Below, one piece after another: positions 51,861 to 62,095 of a DNA stretch of 64,000 nt. The first letter of the stretch is position 1, and every line of letters starts with the position of its first letter. The notes beneath the pieces were generated by a model, which was not told the DNA's origin, did not search any database, and worked only from the letters and a program-made list of their open reading frames with translations. The stretch lies in the NCBI GenBank assembly GCA_019914945.1, contig CM034101.1, forward strand, positions 7,203,188-7,267,187, given 5' to 3'. The translations under genes were made by a program, and so were the position numbers. The stretch is from Typha latifolia. Taxonomy: Eukaryota > Streptophyta > Magnoliopsida > Poales > Typhaceae.

Positions 51861-53055
51861 GCCTGCGCTCGAGGAGGCACCATTGCAGCAGCGGTCCTCG
51901 GTGCACCGATAATATTTCCCGCAGCTATAGTTGGTTCATCTTGATTGCGGCTTCCTTGGCTCGTCCAATTCTGTTTCAGGTGTAACTTCATGGCCCTATG
52001 TTTGTCTTCCATAAGCACCGCATCTTCGAAAGCCTCCTTTAAATATCTAGGCCTTAAAGCCCTCACATCGGCTTGTATGTCCCCCTGTAGCCCGGAGATG
52101 AAGGTGCTGCAAAGTTGCTGATCCATCCATGGGGGTTGGCATCGGCTACTTATCCCCTCAAACTCTACTTGGTATGCCCCAACTGTGGTCTTTTGCACTG
52201 CCTTTGAGAGGAGAGCATCACAGTCTTCATACCCCGATGCTCCAAATCGCCGCGTGATATCGGCACAAAATTCAGCCCAAGTTTTGATAGCCTCATTGGC
52301 ATTGGCTGCTCGAAACCAATGAAGCGCCACATCTTCAAGGTGGAAGCTCGCAAGCGTCACCTTGTATTCTTCCGCCGTACCTTGATATGCGAAGAATTGC
52401 TCCACCCTATACAACTAGTTAATTGGATTGCCACCTTTGAACTTGGGGAATTCGAGACGTAAGATTTGTCCACGGATGTCGTTATCTCATTCTGGATCAT
52501 GTCTAAGTCCTTGTCTAACCAGAGGAGGATGCACCATGATTTGTATTGATGATCCCTCCTTCGGTTTTGATTAATTCACTGTGGTTCCAGATCGTATTAC
52601 CCCACACACGGATCTTGATCTCCAAGGTGATCTCCATAGTGGTTCGCTCGTCAGACGGGTTCACCTACAACTGGGCCTGGTGGAACCATCCTTGCTTGCC
52701 TCTGCCCATAGGGTGGTGGCAGCAGCAGCTCTTGTGTTGCAAATTCTGAACCGGTGGCGGTGGGTTCATGGGAGTGGGCTCGCGTCGTGGGGTCGATGGG
52801 ATTCCCGTTTGCCATGGCTTCCCTTGTCGCTCGTAATTCCTGCATCATCTTCATCATCATCTGGTTGTTGATGGCCATTTGTTCGGAAAGAGACCCCAAC
52901 ACGGGTTGAACACTAGGTTCTTCTGTATTCCGATTAGATCGGGCGGTTCCGCGGGTGGAAGTCCCCGCAACCGTTTCCCCCTGCTCTATTGGGAGAATCT
53001 CTTCTTCATCATCTCGCCATGTAGCCATGGCTCTAGTTGTCTTTATAGGAAGCAC
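51861..53055 (-). pseudogene. Gypsy gag, fused by deletion to integrase
   Basis: Minus strand from about 53055 (the ATG giving MATWRDDEEE lies at 53028). The first part carries a Met/Gln-rich coiled-coil-like segment (SEQMAINNQMMMKMMQEL). After a broken stretch the gag core follows (VEQFFAYQGTAEEYKVTLASFHLEDVALHWF, 52400-52310; FISGLQGDIQADVRALRPRYLKEAFEDA). After VPPRAQADQ the sequence passes straight to the integrase N-terminus (KVPTDEEL) near 51860. The zinc knuckle, protease, RT and RNase H, normally about 2.5 kb, are absent. Confidence 0.9.
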
Positions 53056-53071
53056 GTGTCCGAGGAACGGT

Positions 53072-53084
53072 GGCTCAGATACCA
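53072..53084 (-). promoter_or_regulatory. Primer-binding site
   Basis: On the minus strand TGGTATCTGAGCC, three bases after the LTR end. It matches the initiator-Met tRNA type with one mismatch. Confidence 0.88.
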
Positions 53085-53087
53085 GCT

Positions 53088-53976
53088 TGATACGATCTCC
53101 CTTTTAGGCTAAGGTTCGATCATTTTCGATTTCTAGATCTGGAGTAGATTTGGCATTGAACTTTGTAAATAGATCTCAAAAGATGCCGCCGTTGGATCGA
53201 TGTGAAATTTTGATATGTTGTAGCCTCAGAAAATAGCTTTCCAACAAATCAAGTTTCAAACGAATTGGATGTAGGTATATGGAGATATCATCTGATTAGT
53301 GGACGAAAGTCAGGGGGTCTGATCAGGATCCGTGGATGGAGGCACGAGATCCTAGATGATGGTGGTTGGTGGTGGACTGGCGTTAATGGGGTGGCACCGG
53401 TGAAAAGTGGTGGTGGAAGGGTTATGGTTGATGGAAGGGTTAGGGCAAGTGTTGAATAGATTGGAAGAAGAGGGAGGAGAGGCTCACCCCTAAGGGACTA
53501 TGGTGATTGGTCGGTTGAGGGAGATTAGAAGTGGCGTCATCGGGGATTGAGAGAACAGGAGAGAAGAAGAAGGAGGAGGCAAGGCAAAAACTCAATTCAT
53601 CAATAATGACTCTATGGTTGCCATCCACACCTTTAGAGGCTAACCAACAATTCAAAATTAACCCTAAATAGTGCATTTTCGCTGACCGCGTTCGAACGCG
53701 CTTGATCACGTTTGAACGCATTTATTTCTCACTTATTTGGATTTGCGAACGTGATGTAGACGTTCACAGGCGCGTTCGAACGCACAATTCTCATTCTTTG
53801 AATGTGCGAACGTGATGCAGGCGTTCACAACCGCGTTCGAACGCACTTCACCTGCGTTCAAACGCGACATACAAAAAACTTATTTTTTTAAGAATTAAAC
53901 ACTAAAACAAGAGACAAAGACATCCCTAAATTGTATCCATGCTCGAGACGACATTGGTGAAGTCTGAATCATATCA
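53088..53976 (-). repeat. 5' LTR of the 49666-53976 element
   Basis: 889 bp, very similar to 49666-50544 throughout. Palindrome array at 53684-53872 (perfect copy at 53688-53699). The inner terminus is TGATACGAT; the outer terminus reads ATCATATCA, a CG-to-CA change from ATCGTATCA. Confidence 0.92.
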
Positions 53977-53981
53977 TTATC

Positions 53982-54595
53982 CACTAAGCACGTCCTAACT
54001 CTCGCGCTGACTCGGGTATCCTCACGCTTTCTACCAACTATCCTATCAATCAGATTTCATACTTTTCTTCTAAATGACAAATCATATGCATATATCTAAT
54101 ACTATAATAAGTCAATGCATATCAAGAATTTATGTGGTAAAGAGGCTAAGAGAAAAATGATGCAATGTAGTCTTCAACTATGTATTTAACACATGCATAC
54201 CCATATTGGTCTATCACATGCATCCTCATGCTAGATATATCACCTACAATCAACTCTATATATCATTAGTATACTCATATCCTAGATCAGTTTAATCGAA
54301 TGAATGATAAAATATGCTTAACTAAAATTACCTCTAGATAAGATCATAAAATTATGCTGGAGGCCAAATCATGCATATACATAATTATATAATATATCCT
54401 AATTTGAGAAAGGCATTTAGAGGATAAGACTACTCACCGCAACTACAATTACCATGCAATCACTTTCACGTTTACTATAACAACGATCAATCCTCGGTAG
54501 AAAGGTCCACGAGGTACTAAACAAGGGGGTTAGAATCTATAACATATAATATCAATCTTTCCACTAATTAAAATTAACCCAACTAAAAAATAATT
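53982..54595 (-). repeat. Family B LTR remnant, right part
   Basis: Continues the LTR interrupted at 49665: the reverse complement follows 14340-14810 of the family B 3' LTR (GCGTGAGGATACCCGAGT, then GAGGATAAGACTACTC on + at 54419). It ends near 54595 against the LTR of the next element, so the TGTAATAACCC end is missing. Confidence 0.82.
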
Positions 54596-55197
54596 TGTTA
54601 CAAACCGGCTTGATCCGATTTATAGTGGTTCTAGATAGATTTGAGGACATAATTTTTGAAGGATATACCGGAGGATCTAACCATTAGATCTTACTAAAAT
54701 ATGTTGTTGCTCTTGAAGAGAGCTTTCCAAAGACTTGGGCGGTGAAAGGAAGGAGGTGGGAGAGGGCGCCAACGGCTAGAGCAAGGAGGGAGAAAGTGGC
54801 AGCAATGCCAATGCAATTATTAGATAAACTCCAATTATAGTTTCCTCCACATATTTATAGAGGCTCACCCTTTTGACCCTAACAACTATAATAACTAAGC
54901 GTACTCATCGCGGCGCGTTCGAACATGCCCGATCACGTTTGAACGCGCAAATTTCATTTTATGTCTTTACGAACGCATGCAGGTGTTTGAACGAGCGTAT
55001 TTGACGTATAATTCTCATTCTTTGTTTTTGTGAACGTGTGTAGGTGTTCAAATTGTGCGCTCAAATGTAGGTGCCTAGCGTTCGAATGCCCCCCCAGCAA
55101 AAGGCCTTATTTTCTCAAGCAAACACAAACTAGATAAATAAGCTCATCCGAATGAATCCAATGCCGCGAGTGGATCCAATTCGACCGAGCCGTATTA
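54596..55197 (-). repeat. Gypsy 3' LTR, family E
   Basis: 602 bp. On the minus strand it starts TAATACGG (normally TGATAC) and ends GGTTTGTAACA. It has a palindrome array (54914-55088), a TATA box (TCTATAAATATGTGG, about 54862-54876 in reverse) and the GAAAGCTCTCTTCAAGAGCAAC box. The last 200 bp closely match the end of the LTR at 55607-57054, so the two are the same family. Confidence 0.8.
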
Positions 55198-55606
55198 CTC
55201 CACCACGCTTTCGTTCACCTTGTCCTCAAGATGTCAAATTTGGATAACGGTCCATGAAGTCAGATTCGGGCATCCAAGTTTCCTCATCCACGGTGCATCT
55301 ACACCACTCCACCAAAATCTCTGTCACTCACCTATCCTAGACTTGAGCGCTTCAAACTCAGCCAGATCAGCCCTTATTGGATCGGGTGGAACAAGTACAA
55401 TTGGCTCAGCAAGAGGAACTCGAGCCTTAAGGCTCAGGACATGAAAAATCAGATGGATTCGCACCTCATTAGGTAGGTCTAGGTGGTATGCCATGGGTCC
55501 AATTCGCTCGATCACCTGATAAGGCCCATAGAATTTTAGAGTTAACTTTCCGATTAGAGATGGTTTTAACCGAGCTTTGCCGATATGGTTGGAGCTTGAC
55601 ATTGAC
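55198..55606 (-). pseudogene. Gypsy integrase C-terminus, family E
   Basis: Minus strand: KLTLKFYGPYQVIERIGPMAYHLDLP, then FHVLSLKARVP (to about 55420), an acidic linker and, in another frame, a chromodomain-like tail (EILVEWCRCTVDEETWMPES, then DRYPNLTS). The GPY/F block is complete. The rest of pol is absent because a family D LTR begins at 55607. Confidence 0.87.
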
Positions 55607-57054
55607 TGATGCGAACCAGGTTAGATCGGATCACATCAAGGGGAGATTAAACTCAATGGATTGAGTCTAGTTATCTTATTTGTTTATTTGGTTTTGTTAA
55701 AAGGTTAGGATTTTATTTAATTAGCTAAATCTAGCTCTGCATAGTTTCAGACAAATATTCGTAGAATATTCTACGGTCGTCGGAGGATGGTGGACGGCCA
55801 TGGGTGGTGGTGGACGGGCGTGTAGTAGGGTGGCTGCTAGAGGTAGGAGAAGACGCCATGGTTTGGATGCTTGAAGGGGATCTACGGTTATGATCTACTC
55901 TTATAAAAATAAAGACAATCTAACGGCTAATGAAAAAAAAATAAGGACGAGAATAATAGCTAGCTAAACTCAGATTTCTCTCTATTCACTTTCATATATT
56001 GATTAATACATGTCCACTCCTATTTATAGAAGTAAAATTCATAGTGGATTGGATCCACATGCGGATTATCCAATTTATTTGAAATTCAAACAACAAGATA
56101 AAGCTAGCAAACTAACTAAATCAGCCTTCTTTATCTTTCACGGATTAATCCTTCATTTCTCAATAGATATATTCTGAATCTGAAGAAGTCATGAATATAA
56201 AAGTTGTAGATCTAGAGGTTGGCAATCTTATCCAACTAATTTGATATTATTCAGAACGCGAAGGAGAACGCGAAGATCGAAACCGCCCTCAAAGACTCGA
56301 TCTAGGCCTTGACGGAGGCCTTACTAGTCGACCTCCATCGACCTGCACTGCCAGCGCCGCCGGTCATTATGGAACATGCACCATCTCCACTGCCAAGCAC
56401 TAATAATGGTGAAACCGCAGCAACCATCCCTTCTTCGGTTGTAGTGGAGCACCCTCCATCCTTACAGATCGAGCCCTCCATTGTAGCAACGCTGGAGCAA
56501 CCTCTAGCGACAGCCCCATTGTCATCTTCCTCGATCAAGGTGGAAAATAAAGGTCAAAACCCTAGTTTTCCACTGATGGTGATCCACGCACTTTCAATCC
56601 AAGCCATCACCGTCAACGCCTTCCTTGGACTAGCTGTGGTGAGAACGCTTGGTTTTTTGGGATTTATTTTAATTATTTGGGTCAAAAGGGTGGGCCTTTA
56701 TAAATATGTGGAGAAAACCCTAATGAGGTGCGAATCCATCTTCTAATTCCCCTCTTCTACAGTAACTTCTCCCCCTTTACTCTAAAAGAAGAGTTCTCCT
56801 AGTACCTATCTAGCCATTGAAGGGCTAACAAGCTTGGGTTCTTCCGACCTCTGGTTACTATTTGGTCGATATCTCGAGATTTAGCTATCCAAATCCTAAG
56901 ATCTTGGATTTGTTGGAAATCTCTCTTTAAGAGCGACAACATATCCAAGTTTTAGTAAGATCTAACGGCTAGATCCTCCGATAATTTCCTTCCAAAGTTA
57001 CATCCTCAAATCTATCCAAAACTGCTATGAGTCAGATCAAGCTGGTTTGTAACA
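55607..57054 (+). repeat. Family D gypsy 5' LTR with an internal insertion
   Basis: Starts TGATGCGAACCAGG and ends GGTTTGTAACA, two bases before a PBS (57057-57069). The TATA region (TTTATAAATATGTGGAG near 56697) and the U5 side match the family E LTR. The U3 side contains about 500 bp not found in family E: 55740-56245 reads on the minus strand as a copia-type promoter region (TATAAATAGGAGTGGACATG near 56030-56010). No palindrome array survives. Confidence 0.72.
56240..56746 (+). other. Coding-like segment inside the family D LTR
   Basis: An open frame with Pro/Ala/Ser-rich sequence (ALTEALLVDLHRPALPAPPV, later VVVEHPPSLQIEPSIVATLE) with a stop (TAG) just before it; upstream in the same frame is KIETALKDSI. 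It may be a captured gag N-terminus or a captured host fragment. The last part runs through the LTR TATA region, so the frame's end is fortuitous. I do not recognise a family. Confidence 0.3.
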
Positions 57055-57971
57055 TTTGGTATCAGAGCCACCATTCCTCAGACCATCATGACCACAACAA
57101 GAATGAGAGCGGCTAAACAAGCGGAACAAACATCGCAAGCAATGGAGAGGGACCACACAGCACCATCAAGATCACCATCTCCCCTGCATCTGCGAGATCT
57201 TATGGAGTGCTTAGCGGATCTACCGCAAACCATGACTCGCATGGCGTAGATGATGGCAGTGATGCAAGCAACCCTTGCAGACATAAATTGTCGCCTTCCT
57301 AGATACACACCAGACCCTATCATCCCCAAGATGAACCACCAAGGAGGCGTGCCAACGAGAGCAAGCGTAACCACCAAACTAGATCTAGCCATGCCTATGG
57401 CTGAACCGATGATGGCTACAGCCTTTTGTGGCACCTCCACCAGCTCCTGCTCAACCAGATCCATGTTTTCCACCTCATGATCAGCATCATAGCTAGAGGA
57501 GCGTTCTCCGCCACTGAAATAGAACCAGCAACGGTCAATTCTGCAAGTACCATGGCCTTAGTGCAACAAACCACAACATCGACATGCAGAATTTCCACCC
57601 TTGCATCCTAGACCACATATGGTAGCAATCTATGAAGAAGACCCATGGGATGATTGGGCCGGACCCCACCATCGATCAAGGGCAGAGGTGAAGGTGAAGA
57701 ACTAGCAAGAGGCCACAACCAAGGACAAGTTAGGCGCATTCACTTGGGAGCATGAGATGGACTCAAGCCAAGTTGCTTTGATCAACTTAATTATAAATTT
57801 GTGTCCAAACTTTATTTGTATTTCGGACCTGAAGAACGGCCATATGCAAGAACCAAATGTGATCAAGCTCGTACTTGGCTCAAATGTTGGAAGCAAGGAT
57901 TCAACAACCACAAAATGTTTAGAAAGCACCATGGACACCTTGAGGACAAGGTGGTCGGAAGCATGGTAGAT
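57055..57971 (+). pseudogene. Family D internal region: PBS, gag start, then polyprotein end
   Basis: PBS TGGTATCAGAGCC at 57057-57069. Gag begins MTTTRMRAAKQAEQ at 57088 and breaks at 57247. Later pieces (PHMVAIYEEDPWDDW near 57608; LEDKV-like text CTTGAGGACAAGGTGG at 57940) are gag or pol-end remnants. Everything between, including RT and integrase, is missing. It ends at the start of the 3' LTR at about 57972. Confidence 0.7.
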
Positions 57972-58388
57972 TGATGTGAACCAAGTTAGTAATACATTTA
58001 GTTAGAGTTTTTTCTTATTACATTAGTTATTTATTTTTATTAAAATAAATTTTTTATAGGTTGCATTCGAATGCAGTTGGGGGCGCCAGCATCAAGTTCG
58101 CAAATACAGATAACACGATATGTGCATTCGAATGCGGTCGGGCACTTTCGAACGCCTACATCGCGTTCGTATCAATAGAGAATGCATTTTATGCATTCGA
58201 ACAGGATCAGGCGTGTTCGAATGCGATCGACGGGAATCTTCTAGAATTAGGGTTAATAATTTTATTTTGGCTTGTTAGCTAGCCTTTATAAAAGTATGGA
58301 TGGTAGTCAAAATCATTGTGCTATTAGATTATTGATTTCTATCTTCTCTATTTTCTCTATCTTCTCTACCCTAATCTCCCTAATTACA
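57972..58388 (+). repeat. Chimeric 3' LTR (family D start joined to family A)
   Basis: The first bases (TGATGTGAACCAAGTTAG) are the family D LTR start. From about 57990 (ATACATTTAGTTAGAG) the sequence is a family A LTR, with its palindrome array at 58060-58232, TATA (TTTATAAAAG near 58286) and leader. It stops at 58388 where gag sequence begins, so the 3' end is missing. Confidence 0.75.
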
Positions 58389-58866
58389 CACAGATTTGGG
58401 AGAGCGGCATATGAAGATTTTGCTGCCATATTAAGCAAGATGGTTTAGAGGATGACCATTTTAGAGTATCAAGCTTATTTGAAAGAGTTAGTAGTCGTTG
58501 TGAGCCACCTTGGCCCGAACTGATATTGATGAGCACATTCATTTTAGGACTGCGAGAGGAGATACAAGCGGATGTTCGTGCTCTTTGTCCTACCACTCTT
58601 GATGAGGCTTTAAGAAGGCTATGAGGATGAAGCAAAAGCATAAGGCTATCAAGATGCAGCAAAAACAAGTTGGGGCAACCGAGATGAGCAGTTTGCGCCT
58701 AGAACGCTAGCTGAAAATTCTGCGGGTTCAAAGACAGCTGATGCTAGTACTAGACCACGACCACCTTTGAGACCTTCTTTCGATGTTAGAAGAGGCAAAA
58801 GACCCCCCCCCCTTCCCCCCCGTTCGAGCTCTTACACCTGCCTAAGGGGAGGAGCGAAGAGCGAAA
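58389..58866 (+). pseudogene. Family A gag fragment
   Basis: Matches 2594-3065 of the first family A element: FGRAAYEDFAA, then FILGLREEIQADVRALCPTTLDEA and a proline-rich stretch before the knuckle. Several frame changes. A poly-C expansion lies at 58804-58820 where the other copy has CCCACC. It begins and ends inside gag and is joined to unrelated LTR sequence on both sides. Confidence 0.85.
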
Positions 58867-58972
58867 GATTAACTTTTGTAGATGAGTGGAACCTTGTTAG
58901 TTGAAGAACCGATGTAGCCTCAAGAAGTCTCCTTTAATAATGCTTCTTCAACCACCCTCAAGATAGGGCATA
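58867..58972 (+). repeat. Fragment of the Sirevirus-like LTR
   Basis: Nearly identical to 31965-32070 (AAAGATTAACTTTT, GATGAGTGGAACCTTGTTAG, AGCCTCAAGAAGTCTCC). About 106 bp, both ends broken. AAAGATTAAC lies at the gag junction. Confidence 0.88.
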
Positions 58973-61900
58973 TAACTTATATTTCACTTATTAGTTTATT
59001 CATTAAGTCCTAACATTAGACAACCACAAGTAACTCACTTACAAGATTTAAAATTCCTAGATCTAGGTTGGTCAAGTAATTACATAAACATCACTAATAC
59101 CACTTGTATGCAGGAAAGCTTACATTCATTCTACAATATAAAATGTGTCGTCATCTATTAACTGAATCATATTTTACTCCAAAGTACCTCAAGGTGTCCT
59201 AATTTATCACTTTTTTTTTGCTAACTACAACAATACACATCGTAATGCCATAATCACCTATGATAATATGATACAACCTATTTAAGTAAATTATCTTTAA
59301 TCTACTGAATATATACTCTGATCCCAAACATACTCAATAGATTATTCCTCAATACTATCACTAATAGCAAGTAGACCAATAAATACAAGTTATTTTAAGA
59401 ATATCTGAAAGACTTAACTCATACTTCTCTTTCTAATAAATAATGTCACTAATCTAAACATACTCAGCATCATCCGATATCCTCATAAAATTTAGGCAAT
59501 AGCACAAAGTCTCTTATTTAAAATGCGCTGCTCATATGCTTAAACCATTTTACAAATTACTAGATAAATCAATATAAGAGCTCACACCTATCCATATAAG
59601 ACTACCATATCAACATGTATTCATAATACCTTCTTCAGAATAACATGCAGTGCATCAACTCCAACCTATCAATGTAAATCCTAATGCAACCTTAAACGAA
59701 TTTATATCCTCTTCTTATTCTCAACATTATCTTCCTTCTTAATCTGCAATATCTAAAAGGTTAAATCCAAACTATCTCAAGAAACATACATGATAAACTT
59801 TATAATAATCCTTCTATCAATTACTTCTATATCCAAACTATTCATTCCTCGATTCACATAATTCCAGTTTGATCATTATCTATTTAATTACTATCACTAC
59901 TAGTATATCCACCAAAATATCACTTAATGATATCAATATTCAGATCCAAAGACTATCAACGAAGTTCTATTAAGTAATCTAATAATCTCTTTAATATCTC
60001 GACAGATATAATATTCAGTTCATAATATTAATCCATTGCCAAACAAATATTTACTAATCCATCATACTTGATCTTTAAGAATACATAAACGCATCTTAAA
60101 CAAATCCACAAAATCATTATACATGAACTAAAGCTACTAAGATTAATCTCCCGAATTGATAATGCTATTATGATCCGCTAATAAACTAACTAACACTAAT
60201 TGATTCCTACAGATTATAAGACATCCAAAAATATAGATTTTAACCTTCTCGCAATCTCAACTTTGCAATTCATTAAAAGATTAAATTTTCACAAACTATA
60301 ATAGAACTAATCATGAACTCCTTATATCCCAATTATGAAATCATTATCTCCCAATCAAGTATCTTTATCTTAAGACTTAAATGTAAATCTGTAAGTCTTT
60401 ACAATCATTAAGATCAACCTCATCATTCTAAAATGCTCACTCAATAACCTCCAGTAATAATCGTATATGTAGGCCAACGGTTAAACAAATACTAATATAA
60501 TCACTTTCCTATACATCATTATTCGTTCATCATCTAGCAGTATAATAAACATCTATCGATACACTGTATATGCAATATCATAGTCCTCTATATTCCTTTC
60601 ATTGCCATCCTATGAAGCAATTAGTTCAACTTCCAAATTATCTATCAGTCATAATAAATAATCATATCTATAGGCTCTATGAATAACTCTATCAAGTTAT
60701 CTCTCCAATTAGTATCATCGAAAACAACAAACATGTCAAAATACATAATATCTCAATTTAACACATATACCAACATATCTCATTCCTAATTAAATCACTT
60801 AAACCTCATATTCCTTCAATAGTCCCAACTTTATATTCTATCACATCCTCTATAAAGTCCACCACCTATACTGAACAATTTACTCTTATAGTATCATCAA
60901 AAATCATTCTATAACAACATTAATATCACCTAATAATTATAAAAAAATAAGTCTGTATATTTGCAGCCATACTTCATCACCTAAAACACACGATCATCAT
61001 GCTATAATATTATTATCCTCTAAATCAAAGCCCAAAACTAAACTAATAGATGACATATATTTTCGCTGTCATACAACATATGTTATGGGGCTATCAACTT
61101 AAGAACTATCATCATCCTATATTATTCAGTTCATTATCATTCTTTTCATTTACTCAAATTCACACAATTAGGAACTTCTAAACTAGACCTACTGTCATGT
61201 CATCCAGCACTATATACCTTATGTCTCAACTACTAACATTACTCACAATCAAATAACTGTATCAATGTCATATTTTGTATACCCATTACCCTATTTAGAA
61301 ATCAACTCAAAGATTTAAACAAGACGTTAATCCTCTAGTGGTACTATTAGACAAACATATCCCTAATAAATCATCTATCTTGTCGGTACAATCAAAATTT
61401 TATACCTACTAACATAAGTATCTTGCAAACATAATTTATCATACCAGTCATCCCAAAAATTCTTTTCCCTATACCATCTACAATCATTTATATCATAACA
61501 CATAATTTCTTTTCCACTATACAAATTCATCATATTTCTTACTCATCCATCCACAATCCATAATTATAACTTTCATAAAAATTAGAATAGTCTCTCTGTA
61601 CATATATCTTTTATATCAATCTCCTAATCTCAAATGTATCCATAATAGATCAAAAATCCAAAATATGCTATATCTGCTCAAAATAACCTCAAATCTACTG
61701 CTAATAATCCTTCTGCACAAAATACCTATCTCCACACGTTTACAAATGTCTACACTTTATCGCAACATATGAACATGTCAACATCTCTAATATTATGCTC
61801 CATTGACTATAACACCTCGACCTCAATAACATCAATGTATGATTTAGTACTATCTCTTCCTATTCATTAGTCGCTCAGATAAATTCTAAATACACAAATA

Positions 61901-62095
61901 TCACAAATTATTTCTATAAATATCGTCAAGTATCAAACTTAATAATCTCAACATCACCACCTAGATCTCTATCTCAACAAATTAATATCAATCTCATCGA
62001 GATCGACTACTAGCGTAACCCTAAACCAATGAACAACTACTATACTTGACAGTTTGCCAAATCATCCTTAAACCTAACTCTGATACCACCTGAAT
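58973..62095 (-). mobile_element. Non-coding internal domain of a LARD-like element (family C)
   Basis: About 3.1 kb with no open frame of note and no gag or pol similarity on either strand. It lies immediately inside a PBS (62078-62088) and an LTR (62096 onward), on the minus strand. The plus strand is G-poor: for example 60541-60600 has 4 G and 13 C, and 61441-61500 has 1 G and 17 C. Large non-coding internal domains with normal LTR and PBS define LARDs, which depend on other elements' proteins. No 3' LTR is visible; the left end is a break near 58973. Confidence 0.65.
62078..62088 (-). promoter_or_regulatory. Primer-binding site of the family C element
   Basis: TGGTATCAGAG on the minus strand, seven bases after the LTR end (GGGCGTTACA). 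Confidence 0.85.

Larger units (their letters stand above)
49666..53976 (-). mobile_element. Ty3/gypsy element with paired LTRs, lacking protease, RT and RNase H
   Basis: Two similar LTRs (879 and 889 bp) in the same orientation enclose 2.5 kb with gag and integrase only. Ends are TGATACGAT and ATCGTATCA or a close variant. Flanking 5-mers are TCATC (49661-49665) and TTATC (53977-53981), one transition apart, and both sides continue the same family B LTR. This supports one insertion into that LTR. The LTRs belong to the type seen as a solo LTR at 16996. Direction is minus, shown by the PBS at 53072-53084 and gag before integrase. Confidence 0.92.

Noticed and set aside
57250..57480. 76-codon frame as an independent gene
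   Set aside because: It is a gag continuation after a stop in the family D element.
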